Below are positions 22,109 through 34,146 of a DNA stretch of 64,000 bases, in pieces. Each line of letters opens with the position of its first letter. Positions within the stretch are counted from its first letter, which is position 1. The position numbers and the translations under genes were made by a program. Under the pieces are notes generated by a model. That model was not told where the DNA came from. It was given only the letters and a program-made list of their open reading frames with translations, and made no database searches. The stretch comes from Phallus indusiatus (lineage: Eukaryota; Basidiomycota; Agaricomycetes; Phallales; Phallaceae), in the NCBI GenBank assembly GCA_027605045.1, contig JAQFWX010000013.1, positions 310,001-374,000 of the forward strand, read 5' to 3'.

Positions 22109-25100
22109 TTAGCTAGGGAGTGATAGTTTTGATGCTGGATAAAACTTTTAGTAAGGAGACTTTAAGGACTGGGAAGATAAAAAGTACCTCAGACACCTGA
22201 GCACGCTCTTCAGTATCATGGTCCTTGTCTGACGCCGCATTCTCAGGTGCGGATTGATCGGCAGTGGCCTCAAGTTGTGTGTGTGACATACCTATAAGTT
22301 GTCCAAACTCACGCACAGATGCCAATAATGCAGAACGAACATTGTCGCAGTCTCCGTAAAAAACGTTAGACACCATAGGTAAGTTCCCCCAGTTGACAGA
22401 CCGCGCCAGTGTGTTCATAGCGGCAAATAGCTCGTCCAATTTGTCCCTCTCGAGCTTTGATTTTACAAGTCTAAAATACCTTTTCATTTCCCATTTGCAA
22501 CACACCAAGAGTTTCCATAATTGCACAAGCACGGAGGGGTCATAAAGAATGATGAACAGGGAATTTTTCTTCGGGCCCACATATTTGAGGAGGTCCATTA
22601 AGATTCGATATATGCTCGTTCCCGCGTTGGTGATATACACGTAATTCGACAAATTATGAATACAATTTGAGAAGTGGGATAGTGCATTAGGATCATTTGA
22701 GAGGATTGTGGATAGATGGTGTCGGTTCTGGGACACGAGCAACAGTGGGAACAGGGGAGGTGTGTCATATGAGAGGAATCGATCGAGATCTCGCAAATAC
22801 CATTGATATATGAGAGAGAGGTTGTGACCATCCGTAAGAGGCAGGCAGTTATTATCCAGCCAATAGTCTTCCCATAGTGCCTCGATAAGCCGAAGTGCTT
22901 TCCGTCTAGCGTCATCTGTCATAGACTCAGACCAGAACGAGTCCACGCAGCAAATCTCTGTGAAGAAACGGAGGGCATCCTCGAGAGATAGTCGATTAGG
23001 TGATCGAAGATAGCGCCAAAAGCAGTCAAACACCTTTTCCAAGGACTCCTGTCTTTCTTCCTTGTTGATGATGATTGGATCATCGGAGGTGAGGTTACGA
23101 TAAATGGTGATAAAAAGGAGATAGCACATTTCATGAGTTTTGGCTTCCGATGAATAGTCGGGGCCACCAAGTTCAAAGTAACGAAACAAGTATCCAAACT
23201 TCCACCATCCCAGCTTTTCACTATTAAAGCGTACTAAACCCGCATCACGGATAAGTTCACGAGTGGGATCAACTTTCCAGTTGAATAGACCCATGATTCC
23301 ATCGGTGAGTATATGCACAGCCACCATAGCGCCGGACGGACCATCATCGACATCATCTAAGAGGCGATGCCACATGGCCAGTGGAAGACTGACATCGCCG
23401 TTGATAGCATTGTGGATAGTTTGAGGGTCCCATTTATAAGAAGATATGGTCTTTGCAAGGTGGAGATAGGTTTGATATTCTCCTTCCAGCTGATTTTCTA
23501 TCACGCCCACATCGGGAATAGACTGGAGGAGATCCCAGTGATCGTGTTGACAATTCAGGAGATCCAAACACAGGCCATAACGCAAATCCACAACATCGGT
23601 TTCACTGACCTCTAAAGTGCGGTGGAGATCCCAGCGAAATGTGTTACCAACAATGGTTGGATGCACGGCTGCGCACCGTGCAATCATTTTATGGACACTT
23701 CTGTCTGCAGAAGTAACATAGAGCCAACGGAGCGCCTTAGAGTCAAGGGATGTTGCGTGTTTGACAGCTTTTTTAATATTCTCTTCTCTCCACTTTGTAA
23801 ATTTCGGGAGCGTGTCAGAAAATATAGTAGATCGGAGTCTTTGAAAACCATGGTGCACCACGCCGCCTAACTTTGAAATCAACATGAATCCATGTCGGAC
23901 GAGGCTTTGGCCGATATGCTCAATAGTAAACCGAGCTTTGGAATTTATTTTTCCCCAGATAGCTTGGAAGCCCTGATTGATCTTTTGGAAAACTTGTCTA
24001 AGAGCCAAAACGAGAATCCCGATGTAAATCGTTAACGAGGTTGTATACGGACATTCCGGGTACCAAATAGGCAGCATCACCGAAATGAAATATGATGTAT
24101 AGGTGATGCCAGCAATGAACACAATCGTCTCAGCGATATGAACATCCAACGGAAACAATAATATGATAATCCCGGTGAGGAACATGCCGACAGCGAGATG
24201 AAGAAGGATGGGAAGGAGTTCAATGATAGCTGCAACCTTCCATGACTCAAACCCATTCAATCGCAACTGTCTGGCTCTCACTTTTTGGTTCGCCGTCCCA
24301 GGAATGGAAGTCAGGTAATAATATAGCCACTGTTTCGCGAGAACGGCGAACAGCGCAGCCGATAATGTGATTGCCAGACTGGTGAACCATAGGCCATTCA
24401 CCAAAACAGCATTCGTCGATGGCGTGAAGGGCGAATTAGGATTGATCGTTGAGTTTGGAATCATATTTGTCGACATTCCGTTAGATTGTGCTCGTAAGAC
24501 TTGGGATATTTCGAACAACAGGGACGCGGAAACCTGAGTATTATCTTTTTGCAGACTTTGCGAGGCCTGTGAGATGAATGTTGTTATAACGCCAGAAAAG
24601 AGACCAGCCTGATATATATATAAAGTTCTAAATACTATGATTACATTTTACGAACGTTTTACTTACGAAAACGAGAAGTACATCCACTGTCTCTTTCCAT
24701 CCTTCTGCTCTCTCACGATCGAACAATTCGGCTTCATCAAGGTATGTGAACCAAATGCGAGAATTGTCGGAAACCTCCTCTCCAAACCGATCTCGTGGAT
24801 ACTTCTGCTCATAATCATATCTATTATTCGCTAACATACAACACCTTGAGTCATGAAAAATCAAATGGAATCCCAATTGCCACAGCCTTACAACCAGTTT
24901 CTTGAGAAAAACCTTTGGCTAGCCCGAAAAACCTTTTACGTCCTGCTTTATTTGGTTGCGTGAGAGGAGAAGGAGTGGGAACCGATTTGTTAGGTGCAGC
25001 CTCTACGATGTATTCAGGTGAGTAATTTCCACACACCATAAAACAGGGACTTGCCAAGGAAATCACGGAAAAGGTTCACTAAATCTTCTATCCTTTCATC

Positions 25101-25304
25101 GGACTGTTGGCCTGTCGGTGGCACGGCAGCAGGTTGTTCGTCTTCTTCGTTTGAAGTCTGGGTCCGGGTCACATTTATGGAAGGAGACGTGGGACGTTCA
25201 CTTTGGTCATCAAGATCTTTCTGAGCCATTCCAGTGTTTTCGCTACCTTCGTCAGAAGCCTCGAAGTATGATGTCGTTTCTTCCAAGTCAAGTGTTTCCG
25301 ACAT
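22109..25304 (-). CDS. DUF6535 domain membrane protein, copy 2
   Basis: A five-exon gene like copy 1, predicted 993 residues: exons 25304-25055, 25002-24892, 24830-24667, 24608-22188 and 22144-22109. It shares the acidic start MSETLDLEETT, the WFTYLDEAELFDRERAEGW segment, the LLVFAGLFSGVITTFISQ helix, LAKQWLYYYL and WYPECPY, then the long soluble region. The first intron uses a GC donor (gcaagt) where copy 1 has GT (gtaggt). A six-base deletion relative to copy 1 removes one possible acceptor of exon 3, so the TTAG acceptor at 24,831-24,834 must be used; that one works in both copies. The last intron restores the shared end EFYPASKLSLPS. No stop or frame break is seen, so both paralogs appear functional. 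Confidence 0.85.
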
Positions 25305-25544
25305 GATGTGTCTCTAGTGATTATGTGCGATATGAGGATGCGTGAAGGTAAAGAAATGAAGGAAGTTGGGTGAAAAATGCGACTAAAGTGTTATCAGTAG
25401 CCCAGTGCCACATCGTTTTTTACTTCGTACGTGACGATCAATGACGGGGCTTGAAATGTAAAATTATGTGAATATAATCAGCGCTGAACGCAGCGGCGTG
25501 GCAGGAAAGTCCTGACAGCGACCAATAAAACTGTCTCCCTATCC

Positions 25545-25769
25545 GCGGATAAAGAAGATGAACGACGATTGGCCACATTGCCAATACCGTGCCTGAAATC
25601 TAGCCATGGCACAGCAAAAAAAAACCATCTTTCTTCTTTTCAGAATTAAGGCTAGCAGTGAATCGTTGAAGACGCTCGAGCTCGAGAATTCTTTGGCCAT
25701 TCCTTAGACACAAGTTTTGAAGCTCGAGAAGCTGGGCATCCATCTTGAACAATAAACAATACAATACGT
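25545..25769. repeat. Short remnant of the block at 1-1320
   Basis: It corresponds to 7,250-7,740 with a large internal deletion. It keeps the left end ('gattggccacattgccaataccgtg') and the right end ('gacgctcgagctcgagaattc'). No coding capacity is seen. Confidence 0.5.
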
Positions 25770-27070
25770 TTTTATTTTGTATTAATGCGACTGTATATAC
25801 TTGATAATGGGTTATTTCGAATTAATGCCGTCCGATCAGTACATGGTTTTGAATGATGTATTGAGATAGAGAAAAATTGGGATTCGAAAGTGTTCGTGAT
25901 GATATGAGATTTGGCTTGTTCCACAATATGTTTTAAGCGTGCAATCTTGTCCCATCGTTTCGCTCCCGGCGTGGTAGGTTGGGACTCTTGCTCAGACGCC
26001 GTCACTCGTAGTGAGACGAACTGTATTGTGAACGGTAATGATAAATTCTTGACCATGTGCGACATCTAAGAACGCGCTGCTCAATTAAAAAGGAATTACC
26101 TGGCCATGACGATACATCTCGGCACTGAGTCGGTCTTTAGGGTCCACATCGTCGCATAGGGTCTCCGCAGCGGATTCACGAGAGGTACGAACGAACCGAG
26201 GAAGGGTATAGGTACGTATGAGAACCAAGATGAGTCTGCCTGCTCGGGTTGATATTACTGGCAGGAACAAGTTGGTGTTGTTTCCAAGAACGAGGTTTAG
26301 CAGAAGCAGAGGAATAATACCTGTGTAACTGCACGGTTTGGGGGAGTTTTAGGTATGACTGAATTGCGAACACTACTGACGAGCGAAATCGAGTCTTTGC
26401 AAGGACAACGGGCAAACGTGGGGGGCCAAATTGTCATGGACACGTGGCGGTAGATCGCGATATCGGGAAGTAGAAAACTCTTCAAAGAGACCTGGGCCAT
26501 ATTTCGATGATTCAAACACCACGGCAGTTATGGGACCACGTCTTTGACAGGATCCATTTTCCAAGCCCAGTTTGATTCTACGGGAGCAGAGTACACCTTT
26601 CAACGTTCCGAGCCCTGGGATGTGTGTCATAGCACCAACTGCAGTCCTGACTCCTTCCTTCCTCTACCACTCGGATCACTGATGAGCGTCATAGGGTGTA
26701 AGAATAAAACGAAGAAGGCAGCAGAAGCTTCCTTTCGAAAAGCGATTCGGGGTAAGGAAGTGCGATAGTTGATGGATAGTTGATGGTATGATTGGAGAAT
26801 ATTGTTGCAACGTTGAGCGTTGACAATCTGCACAGTTGTGGTCAAGATCGTCAGCTCAAGCTTTAAGTTTGTGAACTAAGATCTCGCGTGCCTTTGATCA
26901 AGTTCCTTGCGCACTGCACAGGAAAACAATATTATGACAAAGGGACTGAAGACGGAAAAGGAGGGAACTGTCCGTTTGAGAATTGTCCTTGGAGTCTTGC
27001 GAAGAGAGACACAAAATAACATTGCCATCTTTTTGGCACATCGTCCATGAAAATGAACATTTGAGTGTCT
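25770..27070 (-). CDS. Conserved candidate multi-exon gene of unknown function, copy 2
   Basis: This is the counterpart of 7,750-9,060. Here the intron after the MYRHGQ codons has a GT donor (gtaatt), and the next exon reads MSHMVKNLSLPF, then IQFVSLRVTASEQESQ and RWDKIARLKHIVEQAK, where copy 1 is frameshifted. Upstream hydrophobic exons are as in copy 1. Copy 2 is therefore the better candidate for an intact gene. The 5' end and the function are unknown. Confidence 0.38.
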
Positions 27071-27514
27071 AATCTGGGTTTCTTTTTTCGGGATTTTCCA
27101 TGACTCACAGACTCCGATCGGCAGGCCTCACTTCATTGCAACCGTCATTCCCGTTTGGCGTTGCAGTCACCTTTAACTTTTCACGATCTTAATTGTTGTC
27201 ATTTCCCTTCTAATTCATGTCTACCTCGTATATCTCTTACAAATTTGGAATACTCTGGAATCGGAGACAGTTTTGAGGGCAAATGAACGACACAATTTGA
27301 ATCCTGTTCATGATACAATATTATCATGGTCCATGTAAAGGGGACTCTTCGAAAACCATTAAAAAATCTCGCATTCCTAAACCCCAGATCATAATCAAAA
27401 ACCGCTTGTCCGCTTTTTGCCTAATGTTGTCCTTGCGAGCTTTTCCATATAAAAAGTTCGTTCTGCTTGTCAGTAATACTCACAATTCAACCATACCTGG
27501 GAACTCGTCTAACA

Positions 27515-27735
27515 ATGCAGCCAAAAAAATACTACTCTTCTTCTGCTGCCAACTCCCTTTCTGGATCTGCAAACTATCCCCAAAAGGGACATGTTGTCCC
27601 TTCCAATATCGACTCGACTCGGAAGACTCAGAGTCGTCGTGCAGAAATCGCTCAAGGTGGGGCCGGTACCCGTATCCACACCCGGTTCGTACTTCTCCTC
27701 GCCCGAGTCCGCCTCCAAAGACTCGTACTACTCCA
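27515..27735 (+). pseudogene. Truncated, frameshifted copy of the Pro/Ser-rich gene
   Basis: It keeps the TATA box (about 27,446), the ATG and MQPKKYYSSSAANSL. A few bases are missing relative to 9,679-9,690, so the frame changes after GGAGTR. At about 27,735 the sequence jumps to what corresponds to 17,033 in unit 1, and exons 2-5 are lost. A 238-codon frame at 27,310-28,026 crosses the junction and is accidental. Confidence 0.75.
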
Positions 27736-29204
27736 ACCTCGGTCCAGACCCTATCTTCCGGTGTTGAGGACGCGAGGGAAAGGAGATTTAAACCAAGAGC
27801 ACAAATAACCCTGCAACTGGGGCTATATATAATTAAAACTGACAGAAGAGTGCGAAACAATGATATATGTGCTGTCAGCCATTTTATGGAACCGGTGAAC
27901 CGTGGTGCGAGTGTGAGTGGGTTGATGTCAGATGATGCGTCGGGGTCCAATCCGACAACGATTTCGTTGACGAGCGCAAATACAAGTCGACCTAAGTACT
28001 ATTGTGATGTGAACATAGTATTTTGATTCTTTGGCGTATACAGAGATGTTTGTTGATTCGAATCTTCAAAGCTTCAAGCTTCAAATTCCCATATGATTCG
28101 GCTTCCCAAGAAGTTTGAAGCCTTCCGTGGCTTCTTGATTGTTGTCTTGGAGTTCCTCATGTATTTTGGCTTTGTCTTCTTGAGATTAGATTGCCAACTC
28201 ACTCGAATGCTGTCGTCGACATCGCGTCTCGAAGGAAGTGGACTATGATAGTGCCGGCACGGGCACGGGCCACGGCACCAACGTCCTGCTTGCGGGCGCT
28301 AGAGCTTGTTGCACGACACGCTCACCAATGTCATCGCTCTCGGGCTAGTAGAACTTAGAAGACGTACTAGCGACATCTTTGTCATTTTTGTCGTTCTTTT
28401 ACGCCATACGCTCCACCTGAGCAACTTCCGTACTCATGAAACACTTGAAATGCAATCTCATGTCACTGGACGGCGTCTGAATCCGTCAAGAAAGAACTCG
28501 CTCACCGCGGTCTTGGTTCGCGTGAGCACAGCTCAACACCCTCCATTAACCTACCACATGTACAGAGATTCAACGATCCGCACTGGAAGTGAGACGCGAT
28601 AGGAGAACGTGGAAGAAAATCATTTTTTGATTGGCTTGGTGTATCCAAGCTCGATGTTGATTTTTAATTTTTCTTATCCCCAATTTTTTTGATTGAATCT
28701 GAAGCAGATCAGGGGGAAGAATCAAGTCGTGTCGCGATGTGAGACTAGTTTCGTACTTGTGTCCACGCTCGTTACATAAGTGCGTCCGCAGACGTTGAAC
28801 TCGGAGTTGAATTGAACCTTCATGTGTCAGGTATATTAAGGCCTCAACAGTGCCTCAGTCGATGCTCTTAATATGTAAGTAACTTACCGTGATTACCTTT
28901 CTATTATCACTTATCAAACTCGTTCTGATTCTCCAAGGGCCACCATTTTTCTCAACACTCATTTCCAAGCTTCGCGTCGCAAATCTGTCATCTCATTGTC
29001 CATGATGATACGCAAATCGCCCAAGCTGCCACGACACAAGATGTAAAATCCCACTCATCTCCAACTTTTGAACTACTCATCAAGTCATCCGCCCGTTCCT
29101 GAGATGATTTAGGCGGATTCACCTCAATCGAAAGACTACAAATGAAAACAATTGTATGTATGTTCGCAGCCTGACTTGAGGTGTTTTAGCTTAAGTTACA
29201 ACAT

Positions 29205-29211
29205 TATAAAA
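29205..29211 (+). promoter_or_regulatory. TATA box of DUF6533 copy C2
   Basis: TATAAAA lies 104 bases upstream of the ATG at 29309, the same spacing as in copy C1. Confidence 0.55.
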
Positions 29212-29308
29212 GGTTGCACTACTAAGGTATGCGGCTGTCAATTAACACCGGCACTCGCACCCGTGTTCATTTCGTCTCTACCCATCCCTTCACTGTCCAG
29301 CTACTCCA

Positions 29309-30807
29309 ATGATTGGCAAAGTAATAGAGACTAACACATATGTCGGGCCCGTCGCGAAACCCGATGATGCGAGTGAACTTCGCTCCATAAATTGGAACAT
29401 AGGTATTTTAACAGACCTATAAGAAAAAGTTGTATCCTCATTAATGTTTTCTCAAATTGAAAAAAGCGGCTTCGGTCACGTTTCTGTTTTGGGATATGTT
29501 GTTGTTACTAGATAGAGAGGTATCGTCCGTTTTATTTCATTGACAAGTCTGACCTTTCATTTTATTTAGGTGAAATACATCTGGAAGTAAGAATATTGCA
29601 CGAAGATATGTCTATGCTATGTTATAACCAAAATTTGCAAGACCCAAATTCTCCCTGATCACTGCTGTGTTTTGTGTCGTGCGTCTGTGCGCTGTGGCAC
29701 TGAGTATGTACGTCCTTGATGGGTGTTATTCATCAAAAGAGTCTCATTTATGTATACCCACAGATTATACTTCGCAATCGGTGTCGGGGTATTTAGCTTG
29801 ACAGATGACATCTGCAAGCATATACTCTGGTTTCAATCATTGTCTGCGCTCGTCCTGACCACTGCGTCGGACATACTATTAATATCCCGCGGTATGTGTA
29901 CTTAAAACGATACTGGTAAACTTGAACGTCACATCTTCTCAAATATTTAGTCTATGCTTTCTACGCGAGGAATAAGGCACTACTTATATCTCTTTGCGTT
30001 CTTGAAACTCTGGCACTTATCGCCGTCCTATGCACAATTATAATAGTCGTGCCTCAAGCCCGACTGATTCCTAGCCCCTTTCCTTCCCAACTGCACATCG
30101 GAGGTTGTGTATCATTGTTTTTTCCGACTTTTATAGGAGATATATGGTACGAGATCCACACCGGTTCCTGTAATTTGTTTGACATGGGATAACGTTATCT
30201 GGCACTGTTATTCACAGGATTCCGGTCCTTTGTGTACAAACTGTGCTTTTCGGTCTAGCTGGAGGACGACACCTTTACCTACAACGGGGGAACCGGATGA
30301 CGATTAGTAGACTTTATTATACTTTTATTCGGGATGGTGTCTGGTGTTTTTTCGTGCTTTTAGGTACGCTAACCCCCATGAGTAATGCTCACTTGCCAAG
30401 CTGACAACATCATCGCCAGTGATTTACCTGCTGTGTATTATTGGAGTTGAGTTGAATGACGTATCTGGTTTGATTGCTTTCTAGTAAGAATATATTTCTC
30501 CGCTAAATTTACTCCAATACAACACAGGCTTATATACTATAGCTGGTGTTTTCCCTTTGTTGGAGCATGTGTTAGTAACTTCCGCCCGTATCTTCAAGTC
30601 ATGATAACCCATTTCAGTCCACATGATTAGACATCCCGCTTGATCCTTAATCTACGCTCTGCAAACAGTGAAGATCACTCGCTTGCCAGTGACTCTCCAA
30701 AGACAAATACGAAAATGAAGTTTGCAAAGCCACAGACAATGTCAGTGGAAATCAATACTACGGTGAATGACATATACCAGAGCACCCAGAATCATGAAGA
30801 GGCTTAG
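29309..30807 (+). CDS. DUF6533 domain multi-pass membrane protein, copy C2
   Basis: The same ten-exon layout as C1 applies, and all splice sites are kept. It starts MIGKVIETNTYVGPV. The signature reads AASVTFLFWDMLLLLDREV then KYIWKPKFSLI, followed by C.HILWFQSLSALVLTTA, DILLISRVYAFYARNKALL, IWIPVLCVQTVLFG, IRDGVWCFFVLL and SRLILNLRSAN, with the end QNHEEA and a stop at 30,805-30,807. The intron after the VRLCAVALS exon differs from C1 in length and sequence, yet splicing gives the same ILYFAIGVG join, which supports the model. No break is seen. It is the tandem duplicate of C1 and is likely intact. Confidence 0.87.
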
Positions 30808-31547
30808 ATATTGCAGCAATGATATCATTCTGAACATGATATTTTATGTACCATTCAATCCGTTCAATCCTGATGTATATATATGCATTATGAAATTCGA
30901 TTGCTGTCCAATCATCTGCACTCGAGTTCTTTGTCTTCATTATCCATCCACATTGCACCTTGTCGCGACGGTCCTCTTCTTTGGTAATGACCCACCTACT
31001 TTGCCCAATACCGTCGTCCATCGCCCACGCAGCATACATTATCAAGAGGCAGCATTGCATCGTGCTCTTTTAACTGGTTTCAGTGAGAGCTTGGATACAA
31101 AATCATAGTCTCGAGCTCATTGCTCATGTCCCTCAGGCTAGTCATCCCATAAGTCACTGACTGGTCCACTGGTCCCGGTCATTAATAGTAAGTCACTGGC
31201 ATGCCTCAGTTGACTGTTGCGGTTTCACCGACAGACCATCAACAAAGATCTCGTAATATATTTATAAATACGACGATGATCAATGAATCATTGATCTTAA
31301 ACTCGTCAAAAACGGTCTTAATATAGATAGAATGATGAACCAGAATGCGGTAAGGAGCAACTTGAAAACAACGTCTAGTAGCCATCAAGGCGCATATTTT
31401 TATTGGCTCCAGGCTCGCGCAAATTCATCTGATTTATATTTCTTTGATTTAAAGTGGGCAGCTGTGTAATTTAAACACAGAGTTCAGAATAAATAAGTGA
31501 TAATATGCCCGTATAGTAATCTGATGGTCAATTCGTAGTGCATAATA
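30808..31547. other. Shared 3' region between DUF6533 copy C2 and gene D
   Basis: The counterpart of 20,187-20,930. The two convergent genes DUF6533 (+) and D (-) meet here. No gene is seen. Confidence 0.45.
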
Positions 31548-33363
31548 CTAAGTACTAGTAGCACCTCGCCAATTCCAATCATACGCGGGTGGCAAATGAT
31601 TTATCACAACTGCACCTGCATCTGTTTCCCTGATTGTAACGATTTGAGTTTCCAAATTCTCTTGCAAAGGAGTAGACTGTGAAACGTCCATATGCGTGTC
31701 AGTTACCGATACCAAATGGTATGAATGAGGGCTTGGTTCAACAGCTTCCGGTTCGGTAAACAGAGTCGGAACTTGGAAAACTGGGTGTATTAGTAAATTA
31801 AAATGGTCTTAGTCTCGCGCAGAGTTTAAGCTCAGGTATTACCATGAACACACCTATGGGCTGTGACGCAGAGGCCTGCGTAGTTTCCGGCTTTGACATG
31901 TCGTATACGTAGGGGGTAGCCTCGTCTGCTGGAGTGATACCATGTTCTTCAGGTTCAGTACCAATGATACAAATAGGCTTCATGCGACGGCATTTCGGTT
32001 TATGACGGAGAAAAACAATATTACGAAACAGATACTAATCATTAGACCCACGCCTCCAACTACACTCCCAATGACAATTCGTGTTGTAGAATGTGATTTC
32101 GGGCTCGGAAGAGTAGTCTCTATGAAGGAGCTATATGATCGTCATAAATCAGCAACAAAGGTTAAAATCCCGGGAAAAAAGAGAGTTCACTTTTGGCTGC
32201 TTCGAACAACAGCATAATCAAAGTACAAAGGTTTGCTCGCATTGGAATTGGTGTTAACCAATGTTACGACATGCATTGTATTTTCATTCAAACCATCAGT
32301 ATAAAAGAGCACCGTCTGCGGACTTTGTTGATTTTGACTGAAAACTGAGGTTTCTCTTCCTGGGCCAATGATTGATGTTGCTTGATTATCAATTTGTACT
32401 GTATATTCCGCACCGGCATTAACTCCATAGAGTTCCTGACAATGAAGCAATTAGGACATTGGCAACGCCTTCAATTAAAATCATACGATAGAGCTTCCAC
32501 GAAAATGTAGAGACAAACTAGACTCTCCCTTGATCGTGCTGTGAAGAGTGCGGTTAAATGCAGCGGATGATGTAGCCGGTGTCCAGGGACCGCTGTAAAC
32601 GATGGAAGAAGATGTATCGTCGAAGGTCGCATTGAAAATAGAACCAGTATATCTAAAATGTTCATAACGGATTTTTTCGTTTATCTTGACTGCAGTTAGG
32701 TTCGAGGGTAAACTTACCCCAGGAGGTCCAAGTTCTCGACCAATAGTGATAAAATCCAAGCCAAATTCAATTCCTTCAGGAGAATAGTTATTCGTAACTT
32801 TGAAACTATGTTCAGAATTGTCCAAATTCTGGGCACTCCAAAGGGGAGCTTGCGAGATGCTGTTGTTTGCATGTCCATTGTCAGTTATCGCGGGTCTGTC
32901 ATCCAGTTGGACGATGAAATTCCCATTATCAGGCCCCTTAGACCTACAATCCCATGAGTGCCTTTGGTAAAATGACTGACTGAACTTTTGGTTACCCGAA
33001 TAGTGTTATGCTGGTACCTGCTTCTGAATGTATTAACAGAAAGAAAGAAAAAAATCACTAGGTACCTGTGAAATTCAAAGTGGCGTTTGCATGAGGGCCG
33101 GTCGTAGCAAAGCTTATGATGATATTTGTTGATAGAGTACCAGAAGTGTTCATAGAGGTGTCAATAGATGGAACTAAAAAAACATGTTTTATCAACAAAA
33201 AAAGTTTCATTTAACTTTCATTACCATCCACCCATACTCCTTCAAATTCGGCGTTATAAGCTATCAGTGGGGACGAGCCTTACAAAACTTTCAGTTTTGG
33301 GTTATGAGTCTTGAGAGTTGAATGGAAAATTTTACTTGGAATCGTGAAGTTTAAGAATGTCAT
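31548..33363 (-). CDS. Gene D: single-pass membrane glycoprotein, possible frameshift
   Basis: The start is MTFLNFTIPSSSPLIAYNAE (first exon 33363-33336). Exons then encode EFEGVWVD, a TISFATTGPHANATLNFT-like strand-rich part, GNFIVQLDDRPAITDNG, FGLDFITIGRELG, ATFDDTSSSIVYSGPW, and a second strand-rich part with LFYTDGLNENTMHVVTLVN. Next comes a glycine-rich transmembrane helix (IVIGSVVGGVGLMIS) and a cytoplasmic tail ending DWNWRGATST. The layout (Asn-rich beta-type ectodomain, one helix, tail) matches a common Agaricomycete family of unknown role. N-glycosylation sites are plentiful. After the helix the frame must shift by one base in a T run (about 32,013) to reach the basic stop-transfer RHKPKCRR and the conserved tail. 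This is a real frameshift, a missed intron or a homopolymer sequencing error. Confidence 0.68.
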
Positions 33364-34146
33364 TGAACGAAAAGCATCAAATGCGGAGATTCTTGCACGA
33401 GTCCTAAGTACTGAGTGACTGGATGACAATCAGCTGGTGGCAAAAAAAATGGAACCGTTCATGGTTTATATTACCAGGAATTCATATGTTCGAATTCTTT
33501 CCTTGATAGCGAGACGCCACCTCGTATTATATTGGGTCTTGAATGAGATTGATCAGTCTAGTATGATAGTGTCAAACGAATTTCTGCTAAATACTATTAA
33601 AACCTGAAATGTCATAAACGTCCGGGAAACGAGGCGCTCCATCTTCATGCTTCGCGTCGAACGTGAACACATAGTTTCATACCATGCGGCGTGAATGAAC
33701 TATAGTATAAACACCTATTTAAATATTCGACTGATGGTGTATTGCGTCATTTCCTCAGCTGCTTGTAATTATGGCTTGCTGAGAGACCATCAACAAAAAC
33801 TGATGATGATAATCAATTAATGTCGCAAAAATTGAAACTGCCTTATATTAATTGGTAATTGAGTCAAGGCGCTAACCTCACATTTTATCGTTTTATTAAC
33901 CGATAAAATGTGAATTAGAGTCTTGATTTATTTATTTATTACTGTAATTAATATAAGGCTCTTTCGATTTTTGCTAGTTTGAGTCTCGAACTGCTCAAGG
34001 CTGGTCGTCCCGTAAGTCACTGACCTGTCCACGTCATTAACTTTCCGTTGAAACAAAGTAACAGGACCGCCATGAGAACTATTCATCTAGCATATATATT
34101 GCATATGATATATAACAAACATCAAACAGTCCCTTTTAATTACATA
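33364..34146. other. Intergenic stretch around the fold-back element
   Basis: Apart from the fold-back element, the stretch holds a repeat of the 'ggctggtcgtcccgtaagtcactgac' motif seen downstream of DUF6533 C1 and C2. No gene is seen. Confidence 0.4.
33826..33973. mobile_element. Fold-back element (MITE-like inverted repeat)
   Basis: Two arms of about 65 and 73 bases are inverted copies around a loop of about 10 bases. The left arm starts CAAAAATTGAAACTGCC and the reverse complement of the right arm starts CAAAAATCGAAAGAGCC; both go on with TTATATTAATT and end at CACATTTTATCG. The arms differ by small indels, so the element is not recent. No clear target duplication is seen. No coding capacity. 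Confidence 0.65.

Larger units (their letters stand above)
21161..31780 (+). repeat. Second unit of a large imperfect tandem duplication (first unit about 2,810-21,160)
   Basis: Order and orientation are the same as in unit 1: NRK tail, DUF6535, remnant of block 1-1320, unknown conserved gene, Pro/Ser-rich gene, DUF6533, D. The DNA is highly similar over coding and non-coding parts. The unit lacks what lies at about 9,745-17,030 of unit 1. It runs into the full D gene at about 31,780, the point at which unit 1 breaks off. Confidence 0.88.

Noticed and set aside
24851..25066. Start of DUF6535 copy 2 as a separate small protein, by intron retention
   Set aside because: The frame ends in the intron, while splicing at the shared TTAG acceptor gives a full-length protein matching copy 1.
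27310..28026. 238-codon plus-strand frame
   Set aside because: It crosses the deletion/insertion junction at about 27,735 and mixes promoter, frameshifted Pro/Ser-rich exon and intergenic DNA. No counterpart frame exists in unit 1.
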